A stretch of 64,000 bases of DNA, taken from assembly GCA_050433985.1 (NCBI GenBank), contig JBNPWE010000015.1:9261-73260 (forward strand). The letters are read 5' to 3'. Source of the stretch: JACIYW01 sp014359745 (GTDB taxonomy: Bacteria; Pseudomonadota; Alphaproteobacteria; Rhodobacterales; Rhodobacteraceae). The notes beneath the pieces are model-generated. The model worked only from the letters and a program-made list of their open reading frames with translations, made no database searches and was not told where the DNA came from. Each line of letters opens with the position of its first letter. The first letter of the stretch is position 1. The position numbers and the translations under genes were made by a program. This document shows, in pieces, positions 17,924 to 26,595 of this stretch.

Positions 17924-19102
17924 TCAATGCAGCCGGGCCAGCAACCCGCCCGCCTGGCGCTGAATGCGCCCTTCCAGTTCCAGTTCCAGAAGTTGCGGCG
18001 CGATTTCGGCGGCGGGCAGGGCCAGATCGCGGATCAGTTGATCTTCGGCCAGCGGGCTGGGGCCAAGCCGGTCAAGGATCTGCCGGTGCAGCGCGGCGGT
18101 CTGGGGCGCGGCGCGCTCTGGCGGGTTGGGGCGCGCGGGCCGGGGCGCGGGGCCTTCGCGCAGCGCGCCCGGTTGTGGGGTGGCCTCGGGGCGCGGGCCA
18201 ACCTGTGTTCTGTCGGCCTTTCCCAGCATCTCGATAACATCCTCGGGCCCGCGCACTAGCGTCGCCCCGTCCCGGATCAGCATGTTGCACCCTGCGGCGC
18301 GTGCATCCACCGGATGGCCCGGCACCGCCAGCACCTCGCGCCCCTGATCCAGCGCGTCTTTCGCGGTGATCAGGCTGCCGGACCGCGCCGCAGCCTCGAC
18401 CACGATGACCGCGCGCGCCAGCCCCGATATCAGCCGGTTGCGCAGCGGAAAATGCCGGGCAAGCGGTTGCACGCCGGGCGGCTGTTCCGACAGGCGCAGG
18501 CCGCGCGCCGCAATCTCGGCGGCAAGGCCCGCGTTTTCGGGGGGGTAGATCACATCAACCCCGCCCGCCTGCACCGCAACCGTGGCGCCCGACAGCAGCG
18601 CCGCCTCATGCGCGGCGCCGTCGATGCCGCGCGCCAGTCCCGACACCACGACATATCCCGCCTCGACCAGCCCGATCGCCAGTCGCCGCGCCATTCTTGT
18701 GCCCAGGCTCGACGCATTGCGCGCCCCCACGATCGCCACCATCGGGCGCGCCAGAAGCCCGGCATCGCCCATCACCCACAGCACCGGCGGCGCGTCGGGC
18801 AGATCGCGCAACCCCGCGGGATAGCCGGGCATCGCGCCGGTGATCAGCCGCGCCCCGGCGGCGCGCGCGGCCCGCATTTCGGCCCGCACCACACCTTCGG
18901 GGCAGGGCGTATAATCGGGCACCCCGGCGCTGCGCGCCACCTCTGGCAGGGCTTTCAACGCCGCCCCGGCCGATCCATGTTCGGCCAACATCCGCCAAAA
19001 GGTTGTCGGCCCCACCCGGCGCGAGCGGATCAGCCGCAGCCAGTCAATGGCATCCTCCACCGATTGATCCTGCCGCTTTCCGGAAAACAGGTCGTCGCGC
19101 AT
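17924..19102 (-). CDS. dprA: DNA-processing protein DprA
   Basis: I chose the ATG at 19102 (MRDDLFSGKRQDQSVEDAID) because GAGGAGGGG lies just upstream. The 392-residue protein has an N-terminal helical region, the DprA Rossmann-like core (VAIVGARNASSLGTRMARRL, VVSGLARGIDGAAHEAAL, AVQAGGVDVIYPPEN) and a C-terminal winged-helix-like domain. DprA loads RecA onto incoming single-stranded DNA during transformation or other DNA uptake. In Rhodobacterales it is also needed by recipients of gene transfer agents, which makes the GTA-spike genes at 51 kb relevant context. Confidence 0.93.
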   Translation of the reverse strand: MRDDLFSGKRQDQSVEDAIDWLRLIRSRRVGPTTFWRMLAEHGSAGAALKALPEVARSAGVPDYTPCPEGVVRAEMRAARAAGARLITGAMPGYPAGLRDLPDAPPVLWVMGDAGLLARPMVAIVGARNASSLGTRMARRLAIGLVEAGYVVVSGLARGIDGAAHEAALLSGATVAVQAGGVDVIYPPENAGLAAEIAARGLRLSEQPPGVQPLARHFPLRNRLISGLARAVIVVEAAARSGSLITAKDALDQGREVLAVPGHPVDARAAGCNMLIRDGATLVRGPEDVIEMLGKADRTQVGPRPEATPQPGALREGPAPRPARPNPPERAAPQTAALHRQILDRLGPSPLAEDQLIRDLALPAAEIAPQLLELELEGRIQRQAGGLLARLH

Positions 19103-19176
19103 CCGCCCCTCCTCGGTTCTCGACCCACCATCGCCCGACAAGGTTAACGATGGGTGAATGCCGACGGGCTGCCTGC

Positions 19177-19200
19177 CTCATCCTCTCGAAAAAAATACTC
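19177..19200 (-). repeat. Dispersed repeat, variant A, inverted copy
   Basis: Read on the minus strand it runs GAGTATTTTTTTCGAGAGGA then TGAG, matching the copy at 13421 at all but one base. It lies between tldD and dprA, 129 bases in which no gene is seen. Confidence 0.7.
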
Positions 19201-19231
19201 GATCCGCCCGCAGAAACAGGCGCGGCGCGTG

Positions 19232-20653
19232 TCAGGCCGCGCTGCCGCCCACCGTCAGCCCGCCAATCAGCAAGGTGGGCTGCCCCACCCCCACGGGCAC
19301 CCACTGCCCGGCCTTGCCGCAATTGCCGATGCCCGGATCCATCGCCATGTCATTGCCGATGGCGCGTATCTTCTGCATGGCGGCGGGCCCGTCGCCGATC
19401 AATGTCGCCCCCTTGACCGGCGCGCCGACCCGGCCGTTCTTCACACGGTAAGCCTCGGTGCAGGAAAACACGAACTTGCCGTTGGTGATATCCACCTGCC
19501 CGCCGCCAAAGCCCACCGCATAGATGCCGTCGCGCACATCGGCCACGATCGATGCCGGGTCGGCGTCGCCGCCTTCCATGATCGTGTTGGTCATGCGCGG
19601 CATCGGGATGTGGGCGAAACTTTCACGCCGCCCGTTGCCGGTGGGGGCCACCCCCATCAGGCGCGCGTTCTGCCGGTCTTGCATGTATCCCACCAGTATT
19701 CCGTCCTCGATCAGCACGTTGCGCCCCGAGGGCGTGCCCTCATCGTCAAAGCTCAGCGATCCGCGCCGGTCGGGGATGGTGCCGTCATCGACCACGGTGA
19801 CGCCGGGCGCGGCCACGCGCTTGCCCATCAGCCCGGCAAAGGCCGAGGTTTTCTTGCGGTTGAAATCGCCCTCAAGCCCGTGGCCCACGGCCTCGTGGAG
19901 CAATATCCCCGGCCACCCCGCCCCAAGCGCCACATCCATCACCCCCGCGGGCGCGGCCTCGGCGGCGAGGTTGACCAGGGCGATGCGCAGCGCCTCGCGC
20001 GCGACACCCTGCCAGTGCCCGGCTTCCAGCAGACCCGACAGCGCAAAGCGCCCGCCACCGCCCGCGCCCCCTGATTCGCGCCGACCGCCTTCCTCGACGA
20101 TCACCGACACATTCACCCGCGCCATCGGGCGCGAATCGCGCAGATGCCCGCCCTCGGGGCGCAGGATCTCGACCTCTTGAAAAGAGGCCGCCAGCGTGGC
20201 CGATACCTGCACCACACGCGGATCAAGGGCGCGGGCGAAGGCGTCGATCTCGCGCAGCGTATCGATCTTGACGGCAAAGGCGGTATCGGACACCGGATCA
20301 AGATCGGCATAAAGCCGGGCATTGGTGCCGGGCGGCGGCGGGGCCATGGTGCCGCCGCCATTGGCCACGGCAAGGCGCGCGGTCTGGGCGGCGCGGCGCA
20401 GTGATGCCTCTGATATTCTTGTGGAATGTGCATAGCCCGCCACCTCGCCGCGCACCGCGCGCAGCCCGAACCCCTCGGAGGCATCATAGCTGGCCGACCG
20501 GATGCGCCCGTCATCCAGAACCAGCGATTCCGATCTGCGGCGTTCCAAAAACAGCTCTCCGTCATCGGCGCCATCGGTGGCGGCGCGCAGAATCGTCAGC
20601 GCGGCGCCCTCATCAAGCAGGGTTTCGAACGGGCGGAAACGATCGTCAGACAT
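19232..20653 (-). CDS. tldD: Metalloprotease TldD
   Basis: I chose the ATG at 20653 (MSDDRFRPFETLLDEGAAL); the upstream frame extension has no homology features. The 473-residue protein shows the TldD zinc motif in LLHEAVGHGLEGD (HExxxH), then the GRRESFAHIPMPRMTNT segment and C-terminal GGQVDITNGKFVFS. TldD usually works with TldE to trim small peptides; no tldE lies next to it here. A candidate FNR-type box (20697-20710) lies 44-57 bases upstream, shared with divergent coxB. Confidence 0.93.
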   Translation of the reverse strand: MSDDRFRPFETLLDEGAALTILRAATDGADDGELFLERRRSESLVLDDGRIRSASYDASEGFGLRAVRGEVAGYAHSTRISEASLRRAAQTARLAVANGGGTMAPPPPGTNARLYADLDPVSDTAFAVKIDTLREIDAFARALDPRVVQVSATLAASFQEVEILRPEGGHLRDSRPMARVNVSVIVEEGGRRESGGAGGGGRFALSGLLEAGHWQGVAREALRIALVNLAAEAAPAGVMDVALGAGWPGILLHEAVGHGLEGDFNRKKTSAFAGLMGKRVAAPGVTVVDDGTIPDRRGSLSFDDEGTPSGRNVLIEDGILVGYMQDRQNARLMGVAPTGNGRRESFAHIPMPRMTNTIMEGGDADPASIVADVRDGIYAVGFGGGQVDITNGKFVFSCTEAYRVKNGRVGAPVKGATLIGDGPAAMQKIRAIGNDMAMDPGIGNCGKAGQWVPVGVGQPTLLIGGLTVGGSAA

Positions 20654-20696
20654 GGGGCGGGCCTTTCGCGGGCGGTGGCATTGACGGAAAATAACA

Positions 20697-20710
20697 CTGA
20701 TCTGGATCAA
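20697..20710. promoter_or_regulatory. Candidate FnrL box between tldD and coxB
   Basis: CTGATCTGGATCAA matches the FNR/FnrL consensus TTGATNNNNATCAA at 9 of 10 defined positions. It lies in the divergent promoter region, about 137 bases before the coxB start. FnrL tunes cytochrome oxidase genes to oxygen in related Rhodobacteraceae, so the site is plausible. No matching -35/-10 was firmly identified. Confidence 0.5.
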
Positions 20711-20846
20711 ACGGCGTCTCTTTGCCGCAACGCAATCGCTTGTCCCTTTGGCTTTAATATGGTTTTACCGCTCTGGGATACAACCGGGGTCAGGATCGCC
20801 CCCGCTCAGGCGGACACCGAAGCCGCGACAGATACGGGAACATGAT

Positions 20847-21731
20847 ATGGGATTTTCTGTGATGCCAGTGCGCAACCGCCTTTACCGGACCGGCCTTTCC
20901 GCCGCCGCCGTCGCGATGCTTTCGTCGGTGTCGGCGTGGGCGCAAGACGGGATCGACAAGCTGCCGACCATTGGTCAGCCGGTTGACGGGGCGATGGGCT
21001 TTCAGCCGGCCGCGACCGAGCTGGCGCGCGACATTCACTTTCTGGATGGCATGATGCTTTATATCATGACAGCCATCGTGATTTTCGTCACGCTGCTGCT
21101 GGCCTATGTGGCGATCCGCTACAACCGCAAATCAAATCCCACCCCGGCGCGCTTCACCCACAATACGCTGATCGAGGTGACGTGGACGGCGGTTCCGGTG
21201 CTGATCCTGTTCTTCATCGGGGCTTTTTCGCTGCCGATCCTGTTCAAGCAGCAGGAAATTCCCACCGCCGACATCACGATCAAGGCCACCGGCAACCAGT
21301 GGTTCTGGAGCTATGATTACGTCGATCACGATTTCGGCTTTCAAAGCTTCAAGCTGGAACGCGACCAGCTTGTCGAATACGGGTACGAAGACAGCGATTA
21401 CCTGCTGGCCACCGACACCGCCGTGGTTCTGCCCGTCAACAAGACCATCGTGGTCGAGGTGACAGGGGCAGACGTCATACATGCCTGGACCGTGCCGGCC
21501 TTTGGCGTGAAACAGGATGCGGTGCCGGGGCGTCTGGCGCATCTGTGGTTCAAGGCCGACAAGATCGGCGTTTATCACGGCCAGTGTTCGGTTCTGTGCG
21601 GCAAGGATCACGCCTATATGCCGATCACCGTCAAGATCGTCAGCCAGGAAGATTATGACGCCTGGCTTGACCGGGCGATCGCGGAATATGCCGGTACCCC
21701 GCGCACCCGCACCATTGCCAGCGCCAACTGA
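20847..21731 (+). CDS. coxB: Cytochrome c oxidase subunit II (CuA subunit)
   Basis: I chose the ATG at 20847 (MGFSVMPVRNRLYRTGLSAA) because it begins a signal peptide and GGGAA precedes it. The 294-residue protein has two membrane helices (MMLYIMTAIVIFVTLLLAYV and TAVPVLILFFIGAFSLPIL) and a periplasmic cupredoxin domain. The CuA ligands are visible: the His of VIHAW, and Cys, Cys, His and Met in GQCSVLCGKDHAYM. The residue normally Glu between the cysteines (CSELC or CSEIC) is Val here; in Rhodobacter sphaeroides that Glu also ligates the Mg/Mn site. It heads an operon of oxidase assembly genes. Confidence 0.93.
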   Translation: MGFSVMPVRNRLYRTGLSAAAVAMLSSVSAWAQDGIDKLPTIGQPVDGAMGFQPAATELARDIHFLDGMMLYIMTAIVIFVTLLLAYVAIRYNRKSNPTPARFTHNTLIEVTWTAVPVLILFFIGAFSLPILFKQQEIPTADITIKATGNQWFWSYDYVDHDFGFQSFKLERDQLVEYGYEDSDYLLATDTAVVLPVNKTIVVEVTGADVIHAWTVPAFGVKQDAVPGRLAHLWFKADKIGVYHGQCSVLCGKDHAYMPITVKIVSQEDYDAWLDRAIAEYAGTPRTRTIASAN

Positions 21732-21798
21732 CCGGTAAACAGCCATGTCGCGCCCCGGTGATTTCGCCGGGCCGCAACCAGCCGATGGAGACTGCCGC

Positions 21799-22743
21799 GT
21801 GAGCGAGACCAACGCCTTTGAAGACCTAGCACCGCAACCGTTCGAGGCCGGGTTTGGCGATTATTTCGCCCTGCTCAAGCCGCGGGTGATGTCGCTGGTG
21901 GTCTTTACGGCACTGGTGGGCATGCTGGTGGCGCCCGGTGGCCTGAACCCGGTCGAAGGGCTGGCGGCGATCATTTTCATCGCACTCGGGGCCGGGGCCT
22001 CGGGGGCGCTGAACATGTGGTGGGATGCCGATATCGACGCGGTGATGCGGCGCACGCGCGGCCGTCCGGTGCCGTCGGGCCGGGTGGAGCCGGGCGAGGC
22101 GCTGGGGCTTGGCGTGGCGCTGTCGGGCATTGCGGTGGTGATGCTGGGGCTGTCCACCAATCTTGCGGCCGCCGGCCTGCTGGCCTTCACCATCTTTTTC
22201 TATGCAGTCGTCTATTCGATGTGGCTGAAACGCGCCACGCCGCAGAACATCGTGATCGGTGGCGCGGCAGGGGCGTTTCCGCCGATGATCGGCTGGGTGG
22301 CGGTGACCGGAACGGTCAGTCTTGAGGCCGCGTTGATGTTCGCGTTGATCTTCATGTGGACGCCGCCGCATTTCTGGGCGCTGGCGCTGTTCATGAAGGG
22401 CGATTATTCGGATGCCGGCGTGCCGATGCTGACGGTCACGCATGGCCGCAAGGTGACGCGCAACCACATCCTGGCCTACACAGTGGCGCTGGTGCCTGTT
22501 GCGCTGGCGGTCGGGTTCACCTCGATCGGCGGGCCGGTCTATCTGGTGATCGCCTGGGTGCTGAACGCGGCATTCCTGCTGGGGGCGTGGCGTATCTGGC
22601 GCCGCGACGAGGCAACGGCAGAGGCGGATGGCTACCGCACCGAAAAGGGCTTTTTCCGCCTGTCGCTCTATTATCTTTTCGCGCATTTCGTGGCCCTGTT
22701 GATCGAGGCGACGCTGGTGCGTTTTGGCCTTGGGGGCTGGTAG
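21799..22743 (+). CDS. ctaB: Protoheme IX farnesyltransferase (heme o synthase)
   Basis: The polytopic UbiA-family protein has NMWWDADIDAVMRRTRGRPV (the DxxxD prenyl-diphosphate motif) and the second loop with HGRKVTRNHI. It adds a farnesyl group to heme b, giving heme o for the aa3 oxidase. I prefer the GTG at 21799 (GGAG about 8 bases upstream, product MSETNAFEDLAPQPFEAGFG, 314 residues) over an ATG at 21745 that lacks a ribosome site. The gene follows coxB and is coupled to the small gene at 22745. Confidence 0.93.
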   Translation: MSETNAFEDLAPQPFEAGFGDYFALLKPRVMSLVVFTALVGMLVAPGGLNPVEGLAAIIFIALGAGASGALNMWWDADIDAVMRRTRGRPVPSGRVEPGEALGLGVALSGIAVVMLGLSTNLAAAGLLAFTIFFYAVVYSMWLKRATPQNIVIGGAAGAFPPMIGWVAVTGTVSLEAALMFALIFMWTPPHFWALALFMKGDYSDAGVPMLTVTHGRKVTRNHILAYTVALVPVALAVGFTSIGGPVYLVIAWVLNAAFLLGAWRIWRRDEATAEADGYRTEKGFFRLSLYYLFAHFVALLIEATLVRFGLGGW

Positions 22744-22744
22744 G

Positions 22745-22948
22745 ATGCCGATCACACAAGACCACGAATTGCACAAGCGCCGCTTTGGCCGCAACCTTGG
22801 GGTGGGTTTGACCCTGCTGGCCTTTGTCGCGCTGGTGTTCGGGCTGACCATCGTGAAGGTATCGGACAATGGGCCGGAACCGCTGAAGGGCTTTGATCAC
22901 ACGTTCGACACCGACCTTGCCAAGAAGTCCGAAGGTGGCAAACCATGA
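22745..22948 (+). CDS. Small single-span membrane protein of the oxidase operon (CtaF-like)
   Basis: This 67-residue protein has one membrane helix (GVGLTLLAFVALVFGLTIV) after a short charged N-terminus, and a polar tail. It starts one base after the ctaB stop and its stop overlaps the ctaG start as ATGA, so translation is tightly coupled. Small proteins at this spot in alphaproteobacterial cta operons are presumed oxidase assembly or accessory proteins; the sequence itself shows no catalytic motif. Confidence 0.8.
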   Translation: MPITQDHELHKRRFGRNLGVGLTLLAFVALVFGLTIVKVSDNGPEPLKGFDHTFDTDLAKKSEGGKP

Positions 22949-23520
22949 GCATGGAGCCAAAGCAAAAGACGGCGTTGCAGGCGGTGGCGTTGGTGGTGTT
23001 CATGGGGGCGATGGCCTGGGTGGCGGTGCCATTCTATTCGTGGTTCTGTCAGGTCACCGGCTTTGGTGGCGTCACCGGCGTGGCAAAGAAAGGCAGCGAT
23101 ACGGTGCTTGACGAGGTGGTCACCGTGCGCTTCGATGCCTCGCTCGAACGCGGCATGCCCTGGGAATTCCGCCCGGAAGTAACGCAGATGGAATTGCGTA
23201 TCGGCGAAACCGGCCTGGCCTTCTTCGAGGCCTATAACCCCACCGGCAAACCCGTTGCCGGGCGCGCCAGCTATAACGTCACCCCCTACAGCGCCGGCGG
23301 CTATTTCAACAAGATCGCCTGTTTCTGCTTTACCCAGCAGATCCTGCAACCTGGCGAACGGGTGATGATGCCGGTCACCTTCTATGTCGATCCGGAAATC
23401 GTGAATGACCCCGAGGCGAAATATGCCCACACCATTACCCTGTCCTATACTTTCCACACCATGGACCTTGGCGAGGCGCAGGCAGCCCTTGCCGATACAC
23501 CCACCGCAACCGTAAACTGA
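22945..23520 (+). CDS. ctaG: Cytochrome c oxidase assembly protein CtaG/Cox11
   Basis: The 191-residue protein has one N-terminal membrane helix with the conserved Cys in YSWFCQVTGF, and the copper-binding CFCF motif in NKIACFCFTQQIL. Cox11/CtaG delivers copper to the CuB site of subunit I. Its start overlaps the upstream small gene by four bases. No subunit I gene is in the window, so the CoxA partner must be encoded elsewhere. Confidence 0.95.
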   Translation: MSMEPKQKTALQAVALVVFMGAMAWVAVPFYSWFCQVTGFGGVTGVAKKGSDTVLDEVVTVRFDASLERGMPWEFRPEVTQMELRIGETGLAFFEAYNPTGKPVAGRASYNVTPYSAGGYFNKIACFCFTQQILQPGERVMMPVTFYVDPEIVNDPEAKYAHTITLSYTFHTMDLGEAQAALADTPTATVN

Positions 23521-23574
23521 GACCAAGGCCACCGGCTGTCGCCGATAACGTGCCAAAACGAGGGAACCTGACCA

Positions 23575-24378
23575 ATGGCGCATGCAAAGAACCACGATTA
23601 TCACATCCTTCCCCCGTCGATCTGGCCGCTCCTTGGTGCGCTTGCCGCGGCGGTGATGCTGGTGGGTGCGGCGCTGTTCTTTCACGATCACGGCCCCTGG
23701 GTGCTGCTGATCGGGTTTGCGGGCGTGCTTTACGTCATGTTCGGCTGGTGGTCCGATGTGGTCAACGAAGGCCAGACCGGCGACCACACCCCGGTGGTGC
23801 GGATCGGCCTGCGCTATGGGTTCATCATGTTCATCATGTCCGAGGTGATGTTCTTTGCGGCATGGTTCTGGTCGTTCTTCAAACATGCGCTTTATCCGAT
23901 GGGGCCGCTCAGCCCCGCTGTTGACGGCGTCTGGCCGCCCGCCGGGATCGAGACGTTCGATCCCTGGCACCTGCCGCTGATCAACACCCTGATCCTGCTG
24001 TGTTCGGGGGCCGCGGCGACCTGGGCGCACCATGCGCTGGTGCATGAAAACAACCGCAAGGATCTGGTCAATGGTCTGGCGCTGGCGATCGGGCTTGGTG
24101 TGCTGTTCACCGTGTTTCAGGTCTATGAATACAGCCACGCGGCCTTTGGCTTTTCCGGCAATATCTATGGCGCCAACTTCTTCATGGCGACAGGGTTCCA
24201 CGGCTTCCATGTGATCATCGGCACGATCTTTCTGACGGTATGTCTGCTCCGTGCGCTGGCCGGTCACTTCACCCCCGAACGCCATATCGGGTTCGAGGCG
24301 GCGGCCTGGTACTGGCACTTCGTCGATGTGGTCTGGCTGTTCCTGTTTGCGGCGATCTATGTCTGGGGTTCCGCCTGA
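23575..24378 (+). CDS. ctaE: Cytochrome c oxidase subunit III
   Basis: The 267-residue protein has seven hydrophobic helices and the subunit III signatures FIMSEVMFFAAWFWSFFKHA, TWAHHALVHENNRKD and ATGFHGFHVIIGTIFL, ending WYWHFVDVVWLFLFAAIYVWG. GAGGGAA precedes the ATG at 23575. Subunit III stabilises the oxidase core and its proton uptake. A strong hairpin terminator follows the gene, so surf1 and the genes beyond may be transcribed less. Confidence 0.96.
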   Translation: MAHAKNHDYHILPPSIWPLLGALAAAVMLVGAALFFHDHGPWVLLIGFAGVLYVMFGWWSDVVNEGQTGDHTPVVRIGLRYGFIMFIMSEVMFFAAWFWSFFKHALYPMGPLSPAVDGVWPPAGIETFDPWHLPLINTLILLCSGAAATWAHHALVHENNRKDLVNGLALAIGLGVLFTVFQVYEYSHAAFGFSGNIYGANFFMATGFHGFHVIIGTIFLTVCLLRALAGHFTPERHIGFEAAAWYWHFVDVVWLFLFAAIYVWGSA

Positions 24379-24409
24379 TCCCGGCCAAGGTGCCCCCAAG
24401 ATCAAATCC

Positions 24410-24438
24410 GGGCGCGCGCCAAAGGTGCGCGCCCTTTC
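24410..24438 (+). terminator. Terminator between ctaE and surf1
   Basis: Arms GGGCGCGCGCC and GGTGCGCGCCC pair over 11 positions (one G-T wobble) around an AAA loop and are followed by TTTCCG. It starts 32 bases after the ctaE stop. It probably reduces, rather than abolishes, read-through into surf1, since the genes beyond have no clear promoter. Confidence 0.65.
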
Positions 24439-24454
24439 CGTTCCAAAGGCAGTC

Positions 24455-25132
24455 ATGACCCGCTCGGTTTCCGCAACTCTGATTTTCGGCTTCTTCGGCC
24501 TGGCCGTGCTGATCGGTCTGGGGGCCTGGCAAGCGCAACGGCTTGGCTGGAAGACAGCACTTCTGGCCGAAATGGATGCCCGTATCGCCGCCGCGCCGGT
24601 GGCGTTGCCCGCCAATCCCGATCCCGTGCGCGATGACTACCTGCCGGTTACCGTAACCGGCACCCTCACCGGCCCCGATCTGCGCGTCCTTGCCAGCCGC
24701 AAGACGATCGGCCCCGGCTACCGGATCGTGACCGCGCTGCAAACCGATACGGGCCGCAGGATCCTGATCGATCGCGGCTTTCTGCCGGTCTCGGCCGATG
24801 CTGCGCCCACCCGCCCCGAGGGCATGGTCAGTTTCACCGGCAACCTGCACTGGCCCGACGAGGTGGACGGCTACACCCCCGAACCAGACCCCGCCGCCAA
24901 CCTCTGGTTCGCCCGCGACGTGCCGCGCATGGCGGCGGCCCTTGGCACCGATCCGGTGCTTGTCATCGCGCGCGCGACCAGCGATCGGGTGCCGCCGCTT
25001 GAACCCTTGCCGGTTGACACGGCGGCAATCCCGAACAATCACCTGCAATATGCCATCACCTGGTTTTCGCTTGCGCTGATCTGGGCGGGGATGACACTGG
25101 TCATGGTTCGGCGTATCAGGCGCGGGAAATAG
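24455..25132 (+). CDS. SURF1 family cytochrome oxidase assembly protein
   Basis: I chose the ATG at 24455 (MTRSVSATLIFGFFGLAVLI); AAAGGC lies upstream and the longer frame overlaps ctaE. The 225-residue protein has the SURF1 layout: an N-terminal helix followed by LGAWQAQRLGWKTALL, a soluble middle with GPGYRIVTALQTDTGRRILIDRGF, and a C-terminal helix after NNHLQYAITWFSLA. SURF1 helps insert heme a into subunit I. Confidence 0.93.
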   Translation: MTRSVSATLIFGFFGLAVLIGLGAWQAQRLGWKTALLAEMDARIAAAPVALPANPDPVRDDYLPVTVTGTLTGPDLRVLASRKTIGPGYRIVTALQTDTGRRILIDRGFLPVSADAAPTRPEGMVSFTGNLHWPDEVDGYTPEPDPAANLWFARDVPRMAAALGTDPVLVIARATSDRVPPLEPLPVDTAAIPNNHLQYAITWFSLALIWAGMTLVMVRRIRRGK

Positions 25133-25146
25133 GGACGAACGGCACC

Positions 25147-26595
25147 ATGCACTACATATCCACCAGGGGAACCGCGCCGAAACTGACCTTCGAACAGACC
25201 ATGCTGGCCGGCCTTGCGCGGGACGGCGGCCTTTACCTGCCCGAATGCGTGCCGCAGATGGCCCCTGCCGATATCGCGGCCCTTGCCGGACGCCCCTATG
25301 AAGAGGTGGCCTTCGCGGTGATGCGCCCGTTCATCGGCGACACCTTCACCGATGATGAATTCCGCGCCATCATCGCGCGCGCCTATGCGGGCTTTGTACA
25401 TCCGGCCCGCGCGCCGCTCAAACAGCTTGGCCCGAACCATTTCCTGCTGGAACTTTTCCACGGCCCGACGCTGGCGTTCAAGGATTTCGCCATGCAACTG
25501 ATCGGCCAGATGTTCCAGGCCTCGCTTGCGCGCTCGGGCGATCGGATCACCATCGTCGGCGCCACCTCGGGCGATACCGGCTCGGCGGCGATAGAGGCGT
25601 TTCGCGGGCTGGCCAATGTCGATGTGTTCATCCTGTTCCCCGAAGGCCGGGTTTCAGAGGTGCAGCGCCGCCAGATGACGACGCCGACCGAGGCGAATGT
25701 GCACGCCATCGCGCTCAAGGGCGATTTCGACGATTGCCAGGCCCGCGTGAAGGACATGTTCAACGATTTCGCCTTTCGCGATGCGGTGGGCCTTGCCGGC
25801 GTCAATTCGATCAACTGGGCGCGGGTGCTGGCGCAGGTGGTCTATTATTTCACCGCCGCCACGGCCCTTGGCGCGCCGCACCGCGCGGTGGATTTCACCG
25901 TGCCCACCGGTAATTTCGGCGATATCTTCGCGGGCCACATCGCGCGGGCCATGGGCCTGCCCATCGGGCGGCTGGTCATCGCCACCAATCAGAACGACAT
26001 CCTGCACCGGGCGCTGACCACGGGACGCTATGAAACCGATGGTGTCAAACCCTCTATCAGCCCGTCGATGGATATCCAGGTCTCGTCGAATTTCGAACGC
26101 GCGCTCTATCTCGCGCTGGACGGCGATGGCTCTACCGTGGCCAAGCTGATGCAGGATCTGCAATCGGGTGGCTTCACCATCCCGCAAGGCGCCATCGAGG
26201 GGCTGCGCGCCGCCTATGCCTCGGGGCGCGCCTCGGAAGAGGAAACATCAGCCACCATCGCCCGCATCCTTGCCACCACCGGCGAACTCCTGTGCCCGCA
26301 TTCCGCCGTTGGCGTGTCGGTGGCGGATGGCATTCTTGGCGCGTCTCCCATCCTCTCGACCCAAATACTCCCGCCGGAGGCTCCCGTCCCCTCCACAGGC
26401 GCGACCAACCCGATGATCACGCTGGCCACCGCCCATCCCGCCAAATTCCCCGATGCGGTCCAGGCGGCAACCGGCATCCGCCCGCCGCTTCCCGCCCATA
26501 TGGCCGATCTGTTCGACCGGCCCGAACGCGTGACGCCGCTTGCCAACCACCTTGCCACCCTGCAAGGCTTCATCCGAGAAAGGATCACCCATTGA
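25147..26595 (+). CDS. thrC: Threonine synthase, with an in-frame repeat insertion
   Basis: The 482-residue PLP enzyme shows the lysine motif HGPTLAFKDFAMQL (Lys112), TSGDTGSAA, and VPTGNFGDIFAGHIA; it converts O-phosphohomoserine to threonine. Near residue 400 the frame carries about 22 extra residues (ASPILSTQILPP then EAPVPSTGATN) between VADGILG and PMITLATAHPAKFP. The DNA for this piece (26347-26381) matches, inverted, an intergenic repeat copy before pgi at 33 of 35 bases. The frame is kept, so the enzyme may still work, with an added loop. The stop overlaps the next start as TTGA. Confidence 0.95.
   Translation: MHYISTRGTAPKLTFEQTMLAGLARDGGLYLPECVPQMAPADIAALAGRPYEEVAFAVMRPFIGDTFTDDEFRAIIARAYAGFVHPARAPLKQLGPNHFLLELFHGPTLAFKDFAMQLIGQMFQASLARSGDRITIVGATSGDTGSAAIEAFRGLANVDVFILFPEGRVSEVQRRQMTTPTEANVHAIALKGDFDDCQARVKDMFNDFAFRDAVGLAGVNSINWARVLAQVVYYFTAATALGAPHRAVDFTVPTGNFGDIFAGHIARAMGLPIGRLVIATNQNDILHRALTTGRYETDGVKPSISPSMDIQVSSNFERALYLALDGDGSTVAKLMQDLQSGGFTIPQGAIEGLRAAYASGRASEEETSATIARILATTGELLCPHSAVGVSVADGILGASPILSTQILPPEAPVPSTGATNPMITLATAHPAKFPDAVQAATGIRPPLPAHMADLFDRPERVTPLANHLATLQGFIRERITH
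26347..26381 (-). repeat. Dispersed repeat, variant A, inside thrC
   Basis: Read on the minus strand it begins GCCTCCGGCGGGAGTATTTG and ends GAGAGGATGGG. It matches the intergenic copy at 39833-39867 at 33 of 35 bases, and the 24-base core is identical. It is the only copy found inside a real coding region of this window and adds codons without shifting the frame. Confidence 0.85.
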
